A program made the translations under genes and the position numbers. Below the pieces are notes generated by a model. That model ran no database searches. It saw nothing but the letters and a program-made list of their open reading frames with translations, and was not told the origin of the DNA. A DNA stretch of 64,000 nucleotides, from the NCBI GenBank assembly GCA_030141605.1, contig JAQGDQ010000191.1:62001-126000 (forward strand). The letters run 5' to 3'. The DNA is from Tubiluchus corallicola. Lineage: Eukaryota > Priapulida > Priapulimorpha > Priapulimorphida > Tubiluchidae. Positions 24,161 through 37,400 of the stretch are shown in pieces. Within the stretch, counting starts at the first letter, position 1. Each line of letters starts with the position of its first letter.

Positions 24161-27100
24161 AATTTGATTTTAGATTTCCATTGTTCTTGCATTTCTTTCG
24201 TTTTGTTACAATAATTATTTTTCGCTCTAATAGCCTACTCAAAGGAAGGCTATATCTGCAGTGCCAAGGCTAATAGGATTAGTAAGAGTACGCATTTTTA
24301 TTCACTTTTCAAAGACGTTTACTTATCTCTAGTTTCTCAATTTTTATTTTTTCCAAATGACTTATCAAAACCAATAAAAGCAATACTCTGCAAAAATTGC
24401 ACTTTTTGAAGACCTGCCCTAAGTAGTAAAGGAAGTGAAAAAAATCTTATAAAAATGTTAGTAGCTTGCAAAGTGCTGGGCGTTTTCTCTTATTATGACC
24501 ATATAATTAAATTCAAATCTTTAAATGGGAAACCCAAAATTTTTTTTAAACAATTGTAGCTGATTCTGCACATATTTTACATACAGTACAAAATTCAAGA
24601 ATGACCAAAAATTTCCTTTATAATGCCGGATTGTGAATAAATGTAACATGCAAAAATGATGGCAATTGAAACGCAATGTAAATATCGTTTAGATTTATTT
24701 GACATTAAATTTGCTACCATTATTCATGCATGTTTATCAACCTCTGCTGGCTTCATCACAATGTGTTTTTATACCGTACCACGTGACCAGCTTCCTCGCA
24801 AAGCGAATCATTATCATACAAGATTAATTATTCTTGCACCAAGATCAAATATATTCAGCTAATTACTATAACTAATTCGATTCAAACAAATAAATTTGCA
24901 AATTGATGCGAAATGTTGCCTGTTTATGCTAATGGGGTAATCCTGATGTGACTGTATGGTTATTTCAGGCAAGATTAAAGTATGGTTCAAAAAGTGATTG
25001 GATAATTAAAACTAATCAATAGATTAGATGCCTAAAATAAACAGAAAAGAACGCATTGGAGGGCGGTGAGTAAAAAGAGAAACAAATTGAAGCATTGTAG
25101 AAATGCACCTAAAGTTTTGCCATGAAAAGAAGAAATCCGAACAATTGTACAGCAAACACATCTTTTGGAAAAAAACATTTTGTTTATTTTAAGATTCAGA
25201 CGAAATAAAAGTACTTCGGCAATATCTTAAGTGTCAGTACAAGGTCCATCAAACAGCATTTCTGAGCAACTAACAGATTATTCGTTGTGAGTAAAAAATT
25301 TGGTTCGGAATACAAAGGCGTTCTTTCTAAATTTTGAAAGACGTGGAACTGCGCAGAAGCTGCTTGCTTTTCTCTTGCATGATTTCTGCGTAAAATAACA
25401 GCAACTGTTGCTATAAATGTTGATGTTTTATAACATTTAGAAATGTTATTATATAGCATTTGACTTATCGAAAGTTTTAGCGTTTTCTCTTGCAGTGTAG
25501 AGCTACTCCTTACGTTTTATTGAACCTAGTTAAAGCGTTCGATTCATTAATGTTTGATCAAAACTCAGCCATCCGGTAGCCTAGCTACATTCTTCTGGAG
25601 TTTAGGATGTGTGCTGTATTGTATTTCGTAATATGCAGAGTATTTACACAGCAAAAGAAATCAGAAAGCTTGAACAACGCGTTTCTCCATTGCGACTCGA
25701 ATTCAGTACTCATTTTAGCGAAGGAAAAAAGTCGACCCAGATTAATCAAATAATTAAAACTGTTCAGCTTTTTATAATTAAAACGCTGCTTCAATGGCTC
25801 TGATTTCACAGACGATAAAATAGCTCACTGATTCCTGAATACATTTATTTGTCAAGCTGTAAACAAGCTCCTGTTATGATTAATAGAGTTCTGAGCCTAG
25901 ACAGATACACGGCCTTTGAAGCCCACCGCCGGCTTTTATTTATATACGCAGAGACTTTTGGCATGGCTTCAACTGGCAGAGGAGAATTAAAAACGGTTCT
26001 CGTCGTATGATGCTAAGCAGACCTGTCAGAAACCATGTAAGCGCTTCCATGTATACATGACCTTTAATTAGTAGAAGCATTGCTTAACCACACCAGAAGT
26101 TGAAAACTAGGGAGCACACAAAGGTAGTGTAGACCGACGTCCCCACATGAAATCATTATAGATCAAAAAATTGTATCACATGCTGTGTAACATTGCCATA
26201 GTATGTAGGTGACAATACGCCCTACATCCTACTATGCATTTTTACCTTGTGACCTTGACCTTTAAGTTTTGAATCAAGGTTTCGGGGTCTTGCCTGTCCG
26301 TGCCAATTGTGTTGATTATACTGCAGTTTCAAACTTTTGACCTTAAGTTTTGATGTTGAAGCCTTAAAGCAAGGGATTTCTATCCCTTGCCAGGACTTAG
26401 CTCTGCGACCAGTTTGGTTATTATAACTTCATCAGTTTTATATTTTATTATCCGGACAGACACACAGACGGACAAAGAAACACACACATCCTCAATTATC
26501 TTGGTGTTGCTTTTTTGTCTGGTTTTATGCAACAGAGAAATTTCGTCATGAGTCAGCCCAGCACACACAGTTCGACACGCTTTTTAGATTCAGGTACTTA
26601 AATCTACAAGTAACGTGATTATTAAGATATAAAAGCATCTCAAATTAAGCACGTTGATTTTGGAAAGAATTCGCCTCACTCTTCAATAATTCCTAGTTGT
26701 GTTTCAGTTGTTGCCCCTAAGCACAAAATATCTGCCACTTTTTATTCTCTGGTGCAAACCACACCACTCAACTAAAAATAGTGAAGGAATCAGGAAGATG
26801 TTCATGTTTTTCAACCGAGTCATCTTCCGACTTTAATGTTTTTGGAATCATTCTTATATGGAGTCATTTGCATTATCTGTGCAAAATGAAATTTATTAGT
26901 TTTGAGAAAGCTATATAAAACATTAATCTAAATAATATTATGAAACGAGTTACAAATCGAAAGCGACACAAACTCAAGTGTAAGTCGTAGTACTATATAC
27001 AGTTGCGCATTATTACAGAAAGAAAACTCTGATATTCGCGTCTAAGCTTTCAAGATTATATGCCATCATTATCATCTTATAGCTGCTGTATTATAGCTGA

Positions 27101-28249
27101 CCTTAAAAGAGCGGTAATAGTTATGTTTGCTCACGTGTCGAAGCTTGCGAGTTAAACTCATTCGCTGATTTTGAAGAGCTTTTTCATCTTTCTGCAAACA
27201 ATTTGAGACAAATTGTGAGATGTGGACATGTAGTGGCAAATGCTAATAAATCTAATGCTGCTGCTTTATAGCCAGCAATTCTAAAGAGGTCTATTTAGTT
27301 GTGTTGTAAAACGGCCGTAAACTGGATAGAAATTAAAAATTCTTCTCCGTATCAAAATTTAAACGTGAACTTTTGTCAATGACATATCAAGGAGGTGAAC
27401 CCAATATATACGCTAATGTATGTATTATATGTGCCGTATCTTAATACATGACCAGACCATAACATACCATGAACTGATGTGTGCCTGAATGCGCCCGTAT
27501 TTGTTACTATCTTCACACCCGTTGAAGGTAGACATTAGAAAGTGGTCAAAATCCTACGAGAGAGAAGGGTTTGTGAGCAAGAAGAAAATCGTGTACATTG
27601 TATCCCCTATCAGCCAGTAAAGTAGACGGAGTTCGTCAGCATTGTGTTACTATTTTTGATGCCGAACGTAGGTCACTCCACTTGAAATCTGTTTGTTGTG
27701 TTAAAATCACGAGGAGTTATTTTTTATAATTGTTTGAAATCTCTTAATACCATATTGCATTTTTCGCTGTTTTTGTTTGTTAGTTTCTATTTGCGCATTA
27801 GTCAAACATTTCCCGGTGCAATATCTACTGTTTGAGTAATATTACTTGTTGTTTGTTGACGGTGAGCGTAACATATAATGAAAGTATGTTGTAAACTCAT
27901 GTAATACATTTTGCATTTTGCATAATTTTGTTATAGATCGGAACTCAAAATTGACTGTACCATTTTGTAAAAAAAATTAAGGTCAAATACGTATATATAT
28001 GTATATGTCAAGATATCGTTGATGTATATATTATATATGATGTGTGTATGTATGTATTATATAAGTGAGAGCATTACACACTTGATACATAATAAGTTGC
28101 AATCTGGCACTCACTGGCTGGGTCTACTTAAAGTGGATGGAAGTAGTGAAACCACAATCTAACTGATGATATAAGCGGTGATTTAAAATGAGGTATTGAG
28201 TACTCAGCCGGCAGAGGTGTCTTAGTTGCATTCAGATGTGATTATATCA
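24161..28249. other. Intergenic AT-rich sequence
   Basis: Apart from the GGTCA-type repeat at 26.2 kb and simple TA/TG tracts near 28.0 kb, nothing recognisable was found on either strand. Open frames are short and lack domain features. Confidence 0.45.
26230..26360 (-). repeat. GGTCA-type dispersed repeat
   Basis: Contains TTGTGACCTTGACCTTTAAG and a second TTTTGACCTTAAG, with CCTGTCCGTG between. The complementary AAAGGTCAAGGTCAC phrase is widespread in lophotrochozoan genomes (known generally, not searched here). It also contains tandem AGGTCA nuclear-receptor half-sites, which may be incidental. Confidence 0.6.
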
Positions 28250-28362
28250 GACAGAATCAGTATGGCGAATGAAATCGCCCACAGTCACTTAGTGCTCACT
28301 GACCACTGACCAGCCTCGGCGTTACTTGACTTCGATCACGAAGACAATTCGGCTATTTCCTC
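28250..28362 (-). mobile_element. Diverged copy of the 53.1-53.6 kb repeat family
   Basis: Shares AGAATC.GTATGG.GAA.GAAA.CGCCCA and C.GCCTCGGCG....T.ACTTCG with 53510-53625 in the same order and orientation, including the AATAGCCGA head. Only this 5' portion is recognisable. Confidence 0.55.
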
Positions 28363-30699
28363 CTCTGACAACAAAAATAATATATGAATATGAAGTATAT
28401 GAATGGACGTGAAAAGGTCTAATGAAAGGTCAAGAAGCGGTGATAAAATATCTGAAAATAGTTTTGTCTGTAGTGAATCACTGACTACTACTGAATTTCT
28501 AGAAAATTAACTATTTAATAAAGTTACAGAAATTAATGAAAGTTGTAGAATTAGGAAATGAAGATGACAATTTTTATTCTTGTTTTAATGAACAACGTTT
28601 CTTTGCTTTTATTGTAGAGTAATGATAGAAAACTTTCCACACTTTCAGTCAGGCGTTTTTGCATATTATAGTATTAATTTACATATTTGCGCATAAAACT
28701 TTTGTAAAATTTTACTCCACAAGCAACTTTTTGGTATTAATAACATTTTTTCATTCTTAGGCAATTGGCTCTACTGTGACGTTAAGCTAAAATAATTTTA
28801 GTTATCACAGCCTAAATGTAAAGTCGATGAAGCCAAGGGGTTTTCAGCCATTGGCTATGTATTACAGTAACTGATTACTGTAAAACAAGAGGTTGCTAAA
28901 AGCCATAACCCGGCCATTATTATGGCACCATAGCACCTTACACGGATGTTGAATAATAGTTCCGCTACAGCAATACAACGCGAAATTTCATGGAAGTAGC
29001 TCGGACAATTTTGCGCGTGCGCGGTATCAGCAGATTCATCAGACCAGAAGGCAGAGTTTAGTAATGGTTTCTGCTATAGCTTCATGTTTCGCTTTGGGAT
29101 ACAGATTATATGTAAAAGATCACAACTGTTAGTGAAAAAATTCTCGACTTCAACTAATTCACTCAGGAATTTCAACAGGGCTGACCAACGTGCGCGTGAT
29201 GATGTAACCGAATTAAAAAGTTTTTAACTTACACGAAATTTGAGTTTTGTGTCGCGTTTGAGTTTCAAAATCGTAATCCTGATGCGACTAAATTCCCAGT
29301 GATCAGCATGTAGATGAAAATGAAATCGATAACGTTTTGCGATAACAGTGTCAGTACTCACAGGTCTAATTGCCACGTAGAGTGTTTTATTGGTGACTAA
29401 AACATTTTCACCCGAGTGGCGAGACAAAATTATGGTAAGGTATTTTGAATCTAAAAATTTCGAGTGAAATATTTGCCGGAATTATCATTTTTGTGGTTCT
29501 GACGGTTTTACACATTTTGCATAACAAATTTTCAGCTAATTATATACACGTTATGTTGTTTATAATTGTGGTTTGTGACTGTAATTAAGATAATGATAAA
29601 TATGATGCAAGGTTTTGAAATCAAACGCAATACTAATATTAATTTCTAAATTATTAATGGATATTGACGTCATCGTACGTTGCACGTTAAACAATTTTCT
29701 TCAATTTGCAACTTTGTATGCTGTTGCTTGTGTATTGTGTAAATAGACCATAATAGACCATACAGACATTCTTTGAAAAGTCAGAAAAGAATTACCATTC
29801 TCCTAAGCTTGATAATGCAAATTTGTTAAAGACGACAACACATTGGCTTTTTGCAATTGAACAACTTTTCAGGCGAAATTTTCAGTATAAAGTGTAAAAA
29901 GGGTTGTTGCTCAAGGTATGGTTCAGAGTACATGCTCCAGGGTTATTGTATCGAATTCATTTTTTTCAAATATGTAATTACTATTAAGAGAAGAATCCAA
30001 ATTCAACAGAACAAAGCCATAATAGAAAAGCAGTAGTTTAAGAAGGATAAGAAGCCCTCGCCACAAATGCAGTGCTGTGAACCTGTAGCGCACAGGGAGC
30101 AGATTTAACCATTGACTATGTTAGACAGATATGAGTAAAACAGCTTAATTGCATCTTTACAGTGCGATATAATTATTTATACATCCAGTAAGCCCATAGA
30201 TTTAGAATAAAGACACCTGATGTCCTCGCAATTTGTAGCCATATTGGAAACAGTCGAATTAAAGCTTGCTGACCAGCGATCTTTCAAACTCCTTCCATTA
30301 TCAGGAGGTAATCAATGTATCCAGCCGAGTCAATTATTGTTTGGTTTCGCAAGGAGTCGGTAGGGTAGCGAGATTGTTCCAAATTAAAAACAAATTATAT
30401 ATACATTTTGATAGGCTTGTGCTAGTGGCAATGTGTTTACTTGCGCTACTACCTGTAGGTTTCTCATTGTCACTGTCAATAGATCGGTAGAGTGGACACA
30501 ATAACGCCTTCATTTTGATTTCATGTAACTAGGTATAATTCTCTTTGCCACCATTGAGGCTGCTTGAGGATGACCAATCTGAAGTGTCAGGATTAGTCAA
30601 ATTTTGCTGATCTATTCGATTTTATTCCAGGGTTAGTAGTTCAATAAAACATAACTTCAGACTGTTTAACTCACCACAGCGTCTATCTAAGTGTGCATT

Positions 30700-30800
30700 T
30701 TTTCCGATTGATTGTGCTTTAACTAAGATAAGAGGTCAGGCCTCTTCTGTTACGTGGCTGAGGTTGTGCGTTCATATCCAGTTTTTGCTACAATTTTTCG
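30700..30800 (+). mobile_element. Possible tRNA-like SINE head
   Basis: A B-box-like GCGTTCATATCC lies at 30768-30779 with a tRNA-like 'GTGGCTGAGGTTGTGCG' lead-in. No good A box is visible. It lies about 100 bp before the telomere-like array, which could be its tail or an independent repeat. Confidence 0.25.
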
Positions 30801-30874
30801 GTGTCTCTTCCTTAATTAATTAACCGTTAGCTAATTATTGTCAGAATGCTGTTCCTTTTATGTGTTATGTTGCG

Positions 30875-31020
30875 CCTAACCCTAGTCCTAACCCTAACCC
30901 TAACCTTAACCTTAACCTTAACCTTAACCTTAACCTTAACCTTAACCTTAACCTTAACCTTAACCTTAACCTTAACCTTAACCAAACCCTATCCCTAATC
31001 TTACCCCAACCATAACTCTA
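30875..31020 (+). repeat. Interstitial telomere-like array (CCCTAA then CCTTAA)
   Basis: Begins with CCTAACCC units, the canonical animal telomere complement. It then has some 13-14 uniform CCTTAA units to 30983 before decaying into ATCCCTAATCTTACCCC. It is internal, so it is a fossil fusion, a double-strand-break repair scar or a repeat tail, not a chromosome end. Confidence 0.85.
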
Positions 31021-31869
31021 ATTTTAATCCGCTTCACGAACCAATTTACCTGGTATTTACCGAGAAAATGGCCGCCAAATAATCCCAAATTCTTTAACGT
31101 TAAAAATTATAATGAAAATCAGCAAACAGCTAAATGACCATAATACAGTACGCTTAGAGTCACATAAAAGTTAAAAGACAAAAGTCGATATTGTGCCAGT
31201 GCCCAAATAACGATAAGAAAGTATTGAGATCTGACACCATAAAGAACTTAATGTCACTGGTTACTGGATGGATCCAGTGTGTTTGAGAGGTGTTTTTCAA
31301 GTTATACAGTATATAGGAATGTCGCTTTTTCTTTGGAGACTGACAGACCTACCTTTTGCTATTTTTAAAGTTGAAACTAACATTACATGAGGTAATGTGA
31401 GCCGACTGTGCATAATTCCGCCTTATTAACTTTTTTCGTTCTTGTAGTTTTATAAATAGATTTCATCTAGAGAGTAGGTTTCGCAAAAAGGGAATCGTGG
31501 GTTAGAAACATTACCGATGTGACTCAAGAAGCAAGATATGTGAGTCCTATAATGCTGGTTGTCATGAATGTGGGTCAGGTTGCATCTGAGCCACGGAGTC
31601 TACTGCGTCACGTGGGTAATAAGGGAAATGTTGTGATCCATTTTTAAACTTCATCATTGTTATAGTTATAAGTGTAAAATTGCCTTGAAAGCTCCTGGCG
31701 CATTAAAACTGGTGTTTAATAGAGCAGGGTGAGTTTTTAAGCTCCAAGATAAGTGACAAGTGCCCTTAGAGACATTTTCTTAGCCAACAGAGATAACTTT
31801 GCTCTTAGTTGTAGACTTAAAATCTCTGTCCACTTTTTTATCCTCTGGGAAACGCGTTTTGTCAATAGT

Positions 31870-32040
31870 TTTCTCGAGATTTTTCCAGTGGATGGTGGCA
31901 GTGACGAAAGTGGTGGTATTGGTTATAGTGGTGGTTATAGTGCGGTGGCGGTTTTCGGTGGCGATGGTATTAATGGTAGTGATGTTGGTGGCGCTGGCGG
32001 CTGTGGTGTTGAAGGTGGTAGTTGTTGCGGTATCGAAGTA
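31870..32040 (+). repeat. Imperfect GGT/GTG-rich trinucleotide tract
   Basis: G/T-rich degenerate triplets that open a 117-codon Gly/Val-rich frame (31753-32106). Composition, low complexity and lack of splice context argue against a gene. Confidence 0.7.
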
Positions 32041-32859
32041 AACTTACAGATGCTCTACCTGAAGGAATTTCTTATAATGACACTGACGTATGCTAGTTAC
32101 GTTTGACAACGTTATATGTAGAGGTGTATAATAATCATGATAAATTTCAAGATGACTGTTGCGATTAGTATTTATAATAGTAACGACGGCGTTGGAGGCG
32201 GGGATGGTGTGATATAGGTTATTTTGTTGTCTGACGTGTGACGTAGGCTTAGCATTAAACACAAATGGCGGTCGCGTCTATGGTGATAAGGTGCTCGGTT
32301 CATGGTTATGACATTCATGTTTAAGCGCTAAATTATGAATAACGTGCATTAGCGTCAAAATCATACGCTGCTTTGAGCATAATAATTATCAAAATTAGCG
32401 GATACAGACAGGTCATTTGATTAATTATTCGCCGAACTCATCACTAATTCAGCCAAGTTATCGCTTACAGTTGATTCAATTAAGAAAGGGCGCTAACAAC
32501 ATGGATATTTACTTACTGCGCCGCTCCATTGGTTTCTCTAGGGAGCTAATTTAGTCATTGGCGTTGATGTAATACCATGGATCTTGATTAGTAGTCCACA
32601 TTTAATAGGCACATTGTGGTCAACTGTTGCTTGACTTTGAAAGTTAATCGTCGCAGAATTTGGTTAGCTACGCCGTTTTTTCTTACGTACCATTTTTAGG
32701 TTAACAGGTAGGAAACAGGAAGCGTTAAATTGTTCAGTCAGTGGTTTTACTTTTTGATTTTTGCTAGGAGAGCGAGAGTAGTTATAACCTTTTTTAGAAA
32801 GTTGCGTCCTTCTGCTTTATAAGTCACATCTGGTTTCAGCTGATGTAATTAAACGCGTT

Positions 32860-32945
32860 CTCAAATATTCAGTCCCATCCCGAACCTCGTTCCCGAAGCT
32901 CTCGTTCCCGAACTTTGTAAGTTTATAATATTTAAAAAAACAAAG
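32860..32945 (-). repeat. TTCGGGAACGAGG-type repeat, copy 1
   Basis: The reverse complement reads AAGTTCGGGAACGAGAGCTT and then GGAACGAGGTTCGGGATGGG, matching the plus-strand run at 59225-59345, including the ATTATAAACTT lead-in. Confidence 0.55.
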
Positions 32946-33361
32946 TTTGCTTCAGGTTTTTGAGACATGTAGAAAAAAAGAGCCATTTGTCAAGTTATTC
33001 ACAACTGCATAGCGTAATTATTAACGCTATTTAATAAAAACGTCGTGTAAGTATTTTAGTTAGTTTAGTTTAAACTTTATTTATTTATAGTGGATTTACG
33101 AAACAGACTGCGTCTGATACAGGTATCTCCACGGTGCAAGTCCTGAGTGCAAAGTGCTTGTAAAAGAATAATGGGCATCATAACTAATAATTATCACAAT
33201 TCGATAAAACAACTGACTCAGTTACAATCAGCGGATGGTGATTAAATTCACATACATGAACAATATAAACACAACAATTTAAAGTCTTAGCATGATTATC
33301 TTTTCGCGGCACGGAGAAAGAGACTGCGTTCAGGCATCTGTAAGAGTGACTAAATTGTTAT

Positions 33362-33362
<1 letters not shown>

Positions 33363-33426
<64 letters not shown>

Positions 33427-33436
33427 TGCGTGCGTG
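33363..33436 (+). repeat. Compound (GT)n-(GCGT)n microsatellite
   Basis: A GT run followed by about seven GCGT units, with one imperfect unit near the end. Such alternating purine-pyrimidine sequence can adopt Z-DNA. Confidence 0.95.
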
Positions 33437-33997
33437 TGATTTACCAATAATGTTGGAACAATTTGCAAAAAACATATAAAAGAATCACAACGTTTTACAA
33501 AAAAGGTTTTCTCATTCGCCCAGCACATAATGCTACTTAGTCAGTGTGCATTATTTTTGTTTTCAACAAATATTTAAATTCATAGCAAAGACATTATTGT
33601 TACGTTTACTTTACATTGCTTAGTGAAGTATACAGACGCTCACGTCAAGTTTTGATTACTCAGACATCAAAGAGAAATGAGGGAATGCACTTATTTCCCC
33701 GTTTTATTTGTCTTCACTGTAAATATATGTTTTGGATGATGTTACGTTTTTTAGCTATGTTGTATGCATATCAGTGCCGAATAAATAATAAATAAAACCC
33801 TACTACTCGAGAGCAAGCAACTTAATTAGGGTAATTAATGTATTTATTACCTGGCATACTGCCACGCAGTGTGTGTATTAGTCGCACATCCTCATAGTCA
33901 GGATTAGAAAAGTCTAGACTTTTTTCGTCCAGGATTCTGTACTCGCCTATAATAACAGCTGACAGGACTAATTTCGCTCTAATTTTCGGGGTTTAAA

Positions 33998-34022
33998 GAT
34001 TAAAGGTCAAGGTCAAACGTTT
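33998..34022 (+). repeat. GGTCAAGGTCAA fragment
   Basis: A short isolated TAAAGGTCAAGGTCAAACG phrase of the same repeat class. Confidence 0.4.
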
Positions 34023-35739
34023 TTCTAGCCTCAGCCTTACAATCAATTAAGAAATTAGTGATTCTGAAATCAACTCATTTGGCGAGACACGAAGATGAAG
34101 ATTAAAATAGCATTATAAGTGATTTTACTTATTTTAGCTGTGACAAAACTGTAGACGATAGAAGTTTAATAAATTAGTGAATAAATACAGCACACTAGAT
34201 CAGTCAAGTTTAAAACAAATTAAGGAAGCGCTTGCAACTACCTAGTCGTCTCTCTTGATTCCAGTAGCATTAAAAACTAAATCAAACATATTCCATGATG
34301 AACAACAAAAAGAAAAAAGTGTTATGTCTCTATTACTGTAGGAGAGTCTGGTAGCTACAATACTTCTATTATGTGTTGTTTTTTAATATCTTGTTTTCGA
34401 TGTACTTTCATTCAGTTTTTTGGACTATACGTTTAAATCTGCTCACAGTTGGGATTGCTTAGGCTTGGTGATTAATAGTGCAAAATAACTGACTTCGGGT
34501 TTATTACCAATAAGCGTAGTGAGTGTTGAGCAAAACTAGAAGCAATAAATGGTGTTTTATTGATTACGTATTGGCGCTGTATATCGTTTACCTGTACAGT
34601 AGAGTTGCTGACCATTTCTAATGACCCTGTGAATAACCCAATGCGTTAACAGATTATGAGGTAAATAAACAAGGTGTAAACAGTAGCTAACTTGGACCAA
34701 TTGCAGCTTTTCAACTTTTAAAAGGTAATGAGATTATTAAAGAAGGTAGTTATTACAGGTTTTATAAAAAGAGATGGTTCGATGCGTTGGAAGATTCTTA
34801 TCTGATAGTTTATATGATAAACGGCAAACCATATGAAATTTAGAGTTTTGGTGTATAAAAAACAACGAGTTTTTCATTTGCTGGCAACAAACTGCTTCAG
34901 ATTATCACAATGCAAAACATTTTAGAAAAATATAAACACAAAACTGAATACGCAGAAATTTTGTACTTATAAGATGTTAGGATCAAGTTTACTACTTGAC
35001 GAACGGGTTATCAAAGAACTAACAAAGTGCTGATGAAGGAAACGGCATTTCTAACTTCTTAGACTTGTTTTTAATCTGTTACTATTTGATAATCGTACAA
35101 GGAAGGCCTATAAAAACACAGATTTTCTATAATAGACTAGTTGAAAATCCTAAAAGGTGCTTCTAGAAAGTTCTGGCTTATATAAAGTAATATTACAACT
35201 TTTTTCCAAAAGTGGGCAAGATAGCCATTCTTAGAAATTTGACTATACTGAAACTGCAAAAAATGTTGCCAGCTTGAAAACTTAGCGGAAAGGATACAAA
35301 AGTGAAAAAAACAAAATGATTGCCAAGTTTTTGCGCAAACTATGTAAATCAAAAGAAGTTACCAGAAATAATATTAAGAATATTAATTGTGATATCTATT
35401 CCAGAGCAGCTGTACAGCAATTCATTCCTGTTACTTTATTTCAAAAACGGCGCCGTTTTCAAAAAAATCGCCGCACAAAACAATTGTAAACTTATATTAG
35501 CCTAAAAATTTATTATAAAAACAAAAATTTTTTTTTATCAAATCGACCTTGTTGAGTCTAAAAAACTACTACACTTCAAAAAGGACACAAAAAGACTTTT
35601 AAGATGTGCATAAGCAAAAAAGTGGCGACCGGGTCCAGCATGCACAATGGTAAAAAATCGCTCGTTTCGCCCAGAAGTTATGACACTCTGCACAATGCTA
35701 GAGCTCATCAAGCTGATTATTTTTTTTATTGGAGTCAAT

Positions 35740-36084
35740 TGAAGATCCTCCAATTTGGCCGCCATTTTCAATATGCACGGCAAGGAGGCTGGTGCTAGCA
35801 TATATGGGCGACATCTTAGCTGTTAGTGCAGATAAGATGATGATTTTAGTGTGTAAATGTAGTTTTCAAGGTCAAGAAATCCACATCTGATGCTTAAAAG
35901 CACATATGGGATCACATATCTAGAATTCGAAAGTCATCATCCTTTCTCCAGTAGAACATGCAAAACAGCTAATGCATTATGGAAACGGTCTATGCAGCCG
36001 TATTTTAAACCTTGTTGCCATCTTTTTGGGAACCTTTAAAATGGTGGCCATATTGAATATTAACCCAAATCCTTGATTTTTAAA

Positions 36085-36178
<94 letters not shown>

Positions 36179-36480
36179 ATATATTTATGTTTATATAACT
36201 ATATAATTATATATATAATTGTACTGCAATCATTATCTTATTCGCCTTTGGTATTCAATATAACTAACGTATTACACAGATGGCTGCAGTCATCATGACA
36301 GGTATATGATGTCATATACGTATTTTTAAACATCACATATGGATTACTCACCTCGAAAACCTATATTTGGGCACCAAGATCGCCATCTTATTTGCTCTAA
36401 CAGCTAAGATACAGTTTTTAAAACTATCAATAGCCATCTTCTCAGCCATCTCTGACTTTTGATTGGCCTCATATCCTCGT
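35740..36480. repeat. Dispersed repeat region with CCATCTT / AATGGTGGCCAT motifs, split by (TA)n
   Basis: The segments 35740-36085 and 36280-36480 repeatedly carry GCCATCTT, AAAATGGTGGCCATATTG, CATATGGGATCAC and AGCTAAGAT-like phrases. They look like decayed tandem or dispersed units of one animal repeat family, with a TA microsatellite in the middle. The class is unidentified. Confidence 0.5.
36086..36174 (+). repeat. (TA)n microsatellite
   Basis: About 89 bp of pure TA, inside the CCATCTT-type dispersed repeat region. Confidence 0.97.
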
Positions 36481-37146
36481 TGAAATTATTTGTTCTGGGC
36501 CATGTAATAGCACTTCAAAATTCAACTTGTCATGTCGTCAACAATACTTATATACAAATACGAAACACTTTTAAGTTACTGGCGTGATAATTTTTCAATT
36601 TTTTTAACGTATTAGAAAGTAGCAGCCTAAGGTAAGCAGCAAACAATAAAGTGAACAGTAAGGTCAGAAGTTTAAGAGTGTGATAATTAACTTAAGAGTG
36701 TAATAATCTATTTCAAACGTTTGTGCAAACAACGTGGCTTATAATTCACGCTGTTCAGGAAAACCTGTTTCGCATAGTACAAAGATTTCGTTGTGCTGCT
36801 ATTCTCAGTACAATTATACAGAATATGTGCCTATCACGTGCGCGTATAGCTCTTTTTTTCAATAACGAATTGATTACCAGTTTGTCTAGGAAATGCCTTA
36901 CCTGAGTAATCCATCTAGGTATGCCCGGATGCTCTGAAAAATTTATCTTTATTGAATCAATTCTGTTGAGCAAACAAGTTATTTTTAGCAAACACCTGTT
37001 AAATTATTAGCACTAAATTTTCCTTACAGCATCTATAGCTCTTAACTCCGGTAACCGTCACGTAAGCTGCATACGTGTAAGAGATGTTGGACATTCCTTT
37101 ATCATAAATGTTTATTTCGATGATGATGATAGAAAAGTGAGAAAGT

Positions 37147-37336
37147 GAGTGAGAGAGAGAGAGAGAGAGAGAGCTGAAGCGGGAGTGGGAGAAAAGGGTA
37201 CAGGAGAGAGGAAGAGGGAGAGAAGATGAAGAGAAAGACGAAGAGAAGCTGGCTAAAAGAAAGAGAGAGAGGCTGAAAGTAAGGGAAAGGGACAGAAAGA
37301 AGGAATCAGAAAGAGGAGGGAGAGAGAGAGAAGGAA
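37147..37336 (+). repeat. Purine-rich (GA)-type tract
   Basis: Imperfect GA, GAAGA and GGGA units for about 190 bp. All-purine strand. Confidence 0.9.
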
Positions 37337-37400
37337 AATTTTATATTTTGTAAAGCCGGCTATTCTCGAAAGACCAAACTTTTAGGGAGAAATCTGTTTT
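37335..37400 (-). mobile_element. Possible 3' tail of the same SINE class
   Basis: The reverse complement reads AAAAGTTTGGTC...AGCCGGCTTTACAAAATATAAAATTT, then the GA-rich microsatellite. This is similar in layout to the tails at 6.4 and 60.3 kb, but the match is short and diverged. Confidence 0.3.

Noticed and set aside
30875-31020. Chromosome end
   Set aside because: The array is flanked by long unique sequence on both sides and is dominated by a variant unit.
31753-32106. 117-codon Gly-rich frame that could be a secreted or shell-matrix-like protein
   Set aside because: Low-complexity GGT/GTG tract; no signal peptide and no splice or promoter context. An overlapping second frame is equally open.
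36086-36174. Replication origin or regulatory AT element
   Set aside because: A pure TA dinucleotide run with no other signal; a simple microsatellite explains it.
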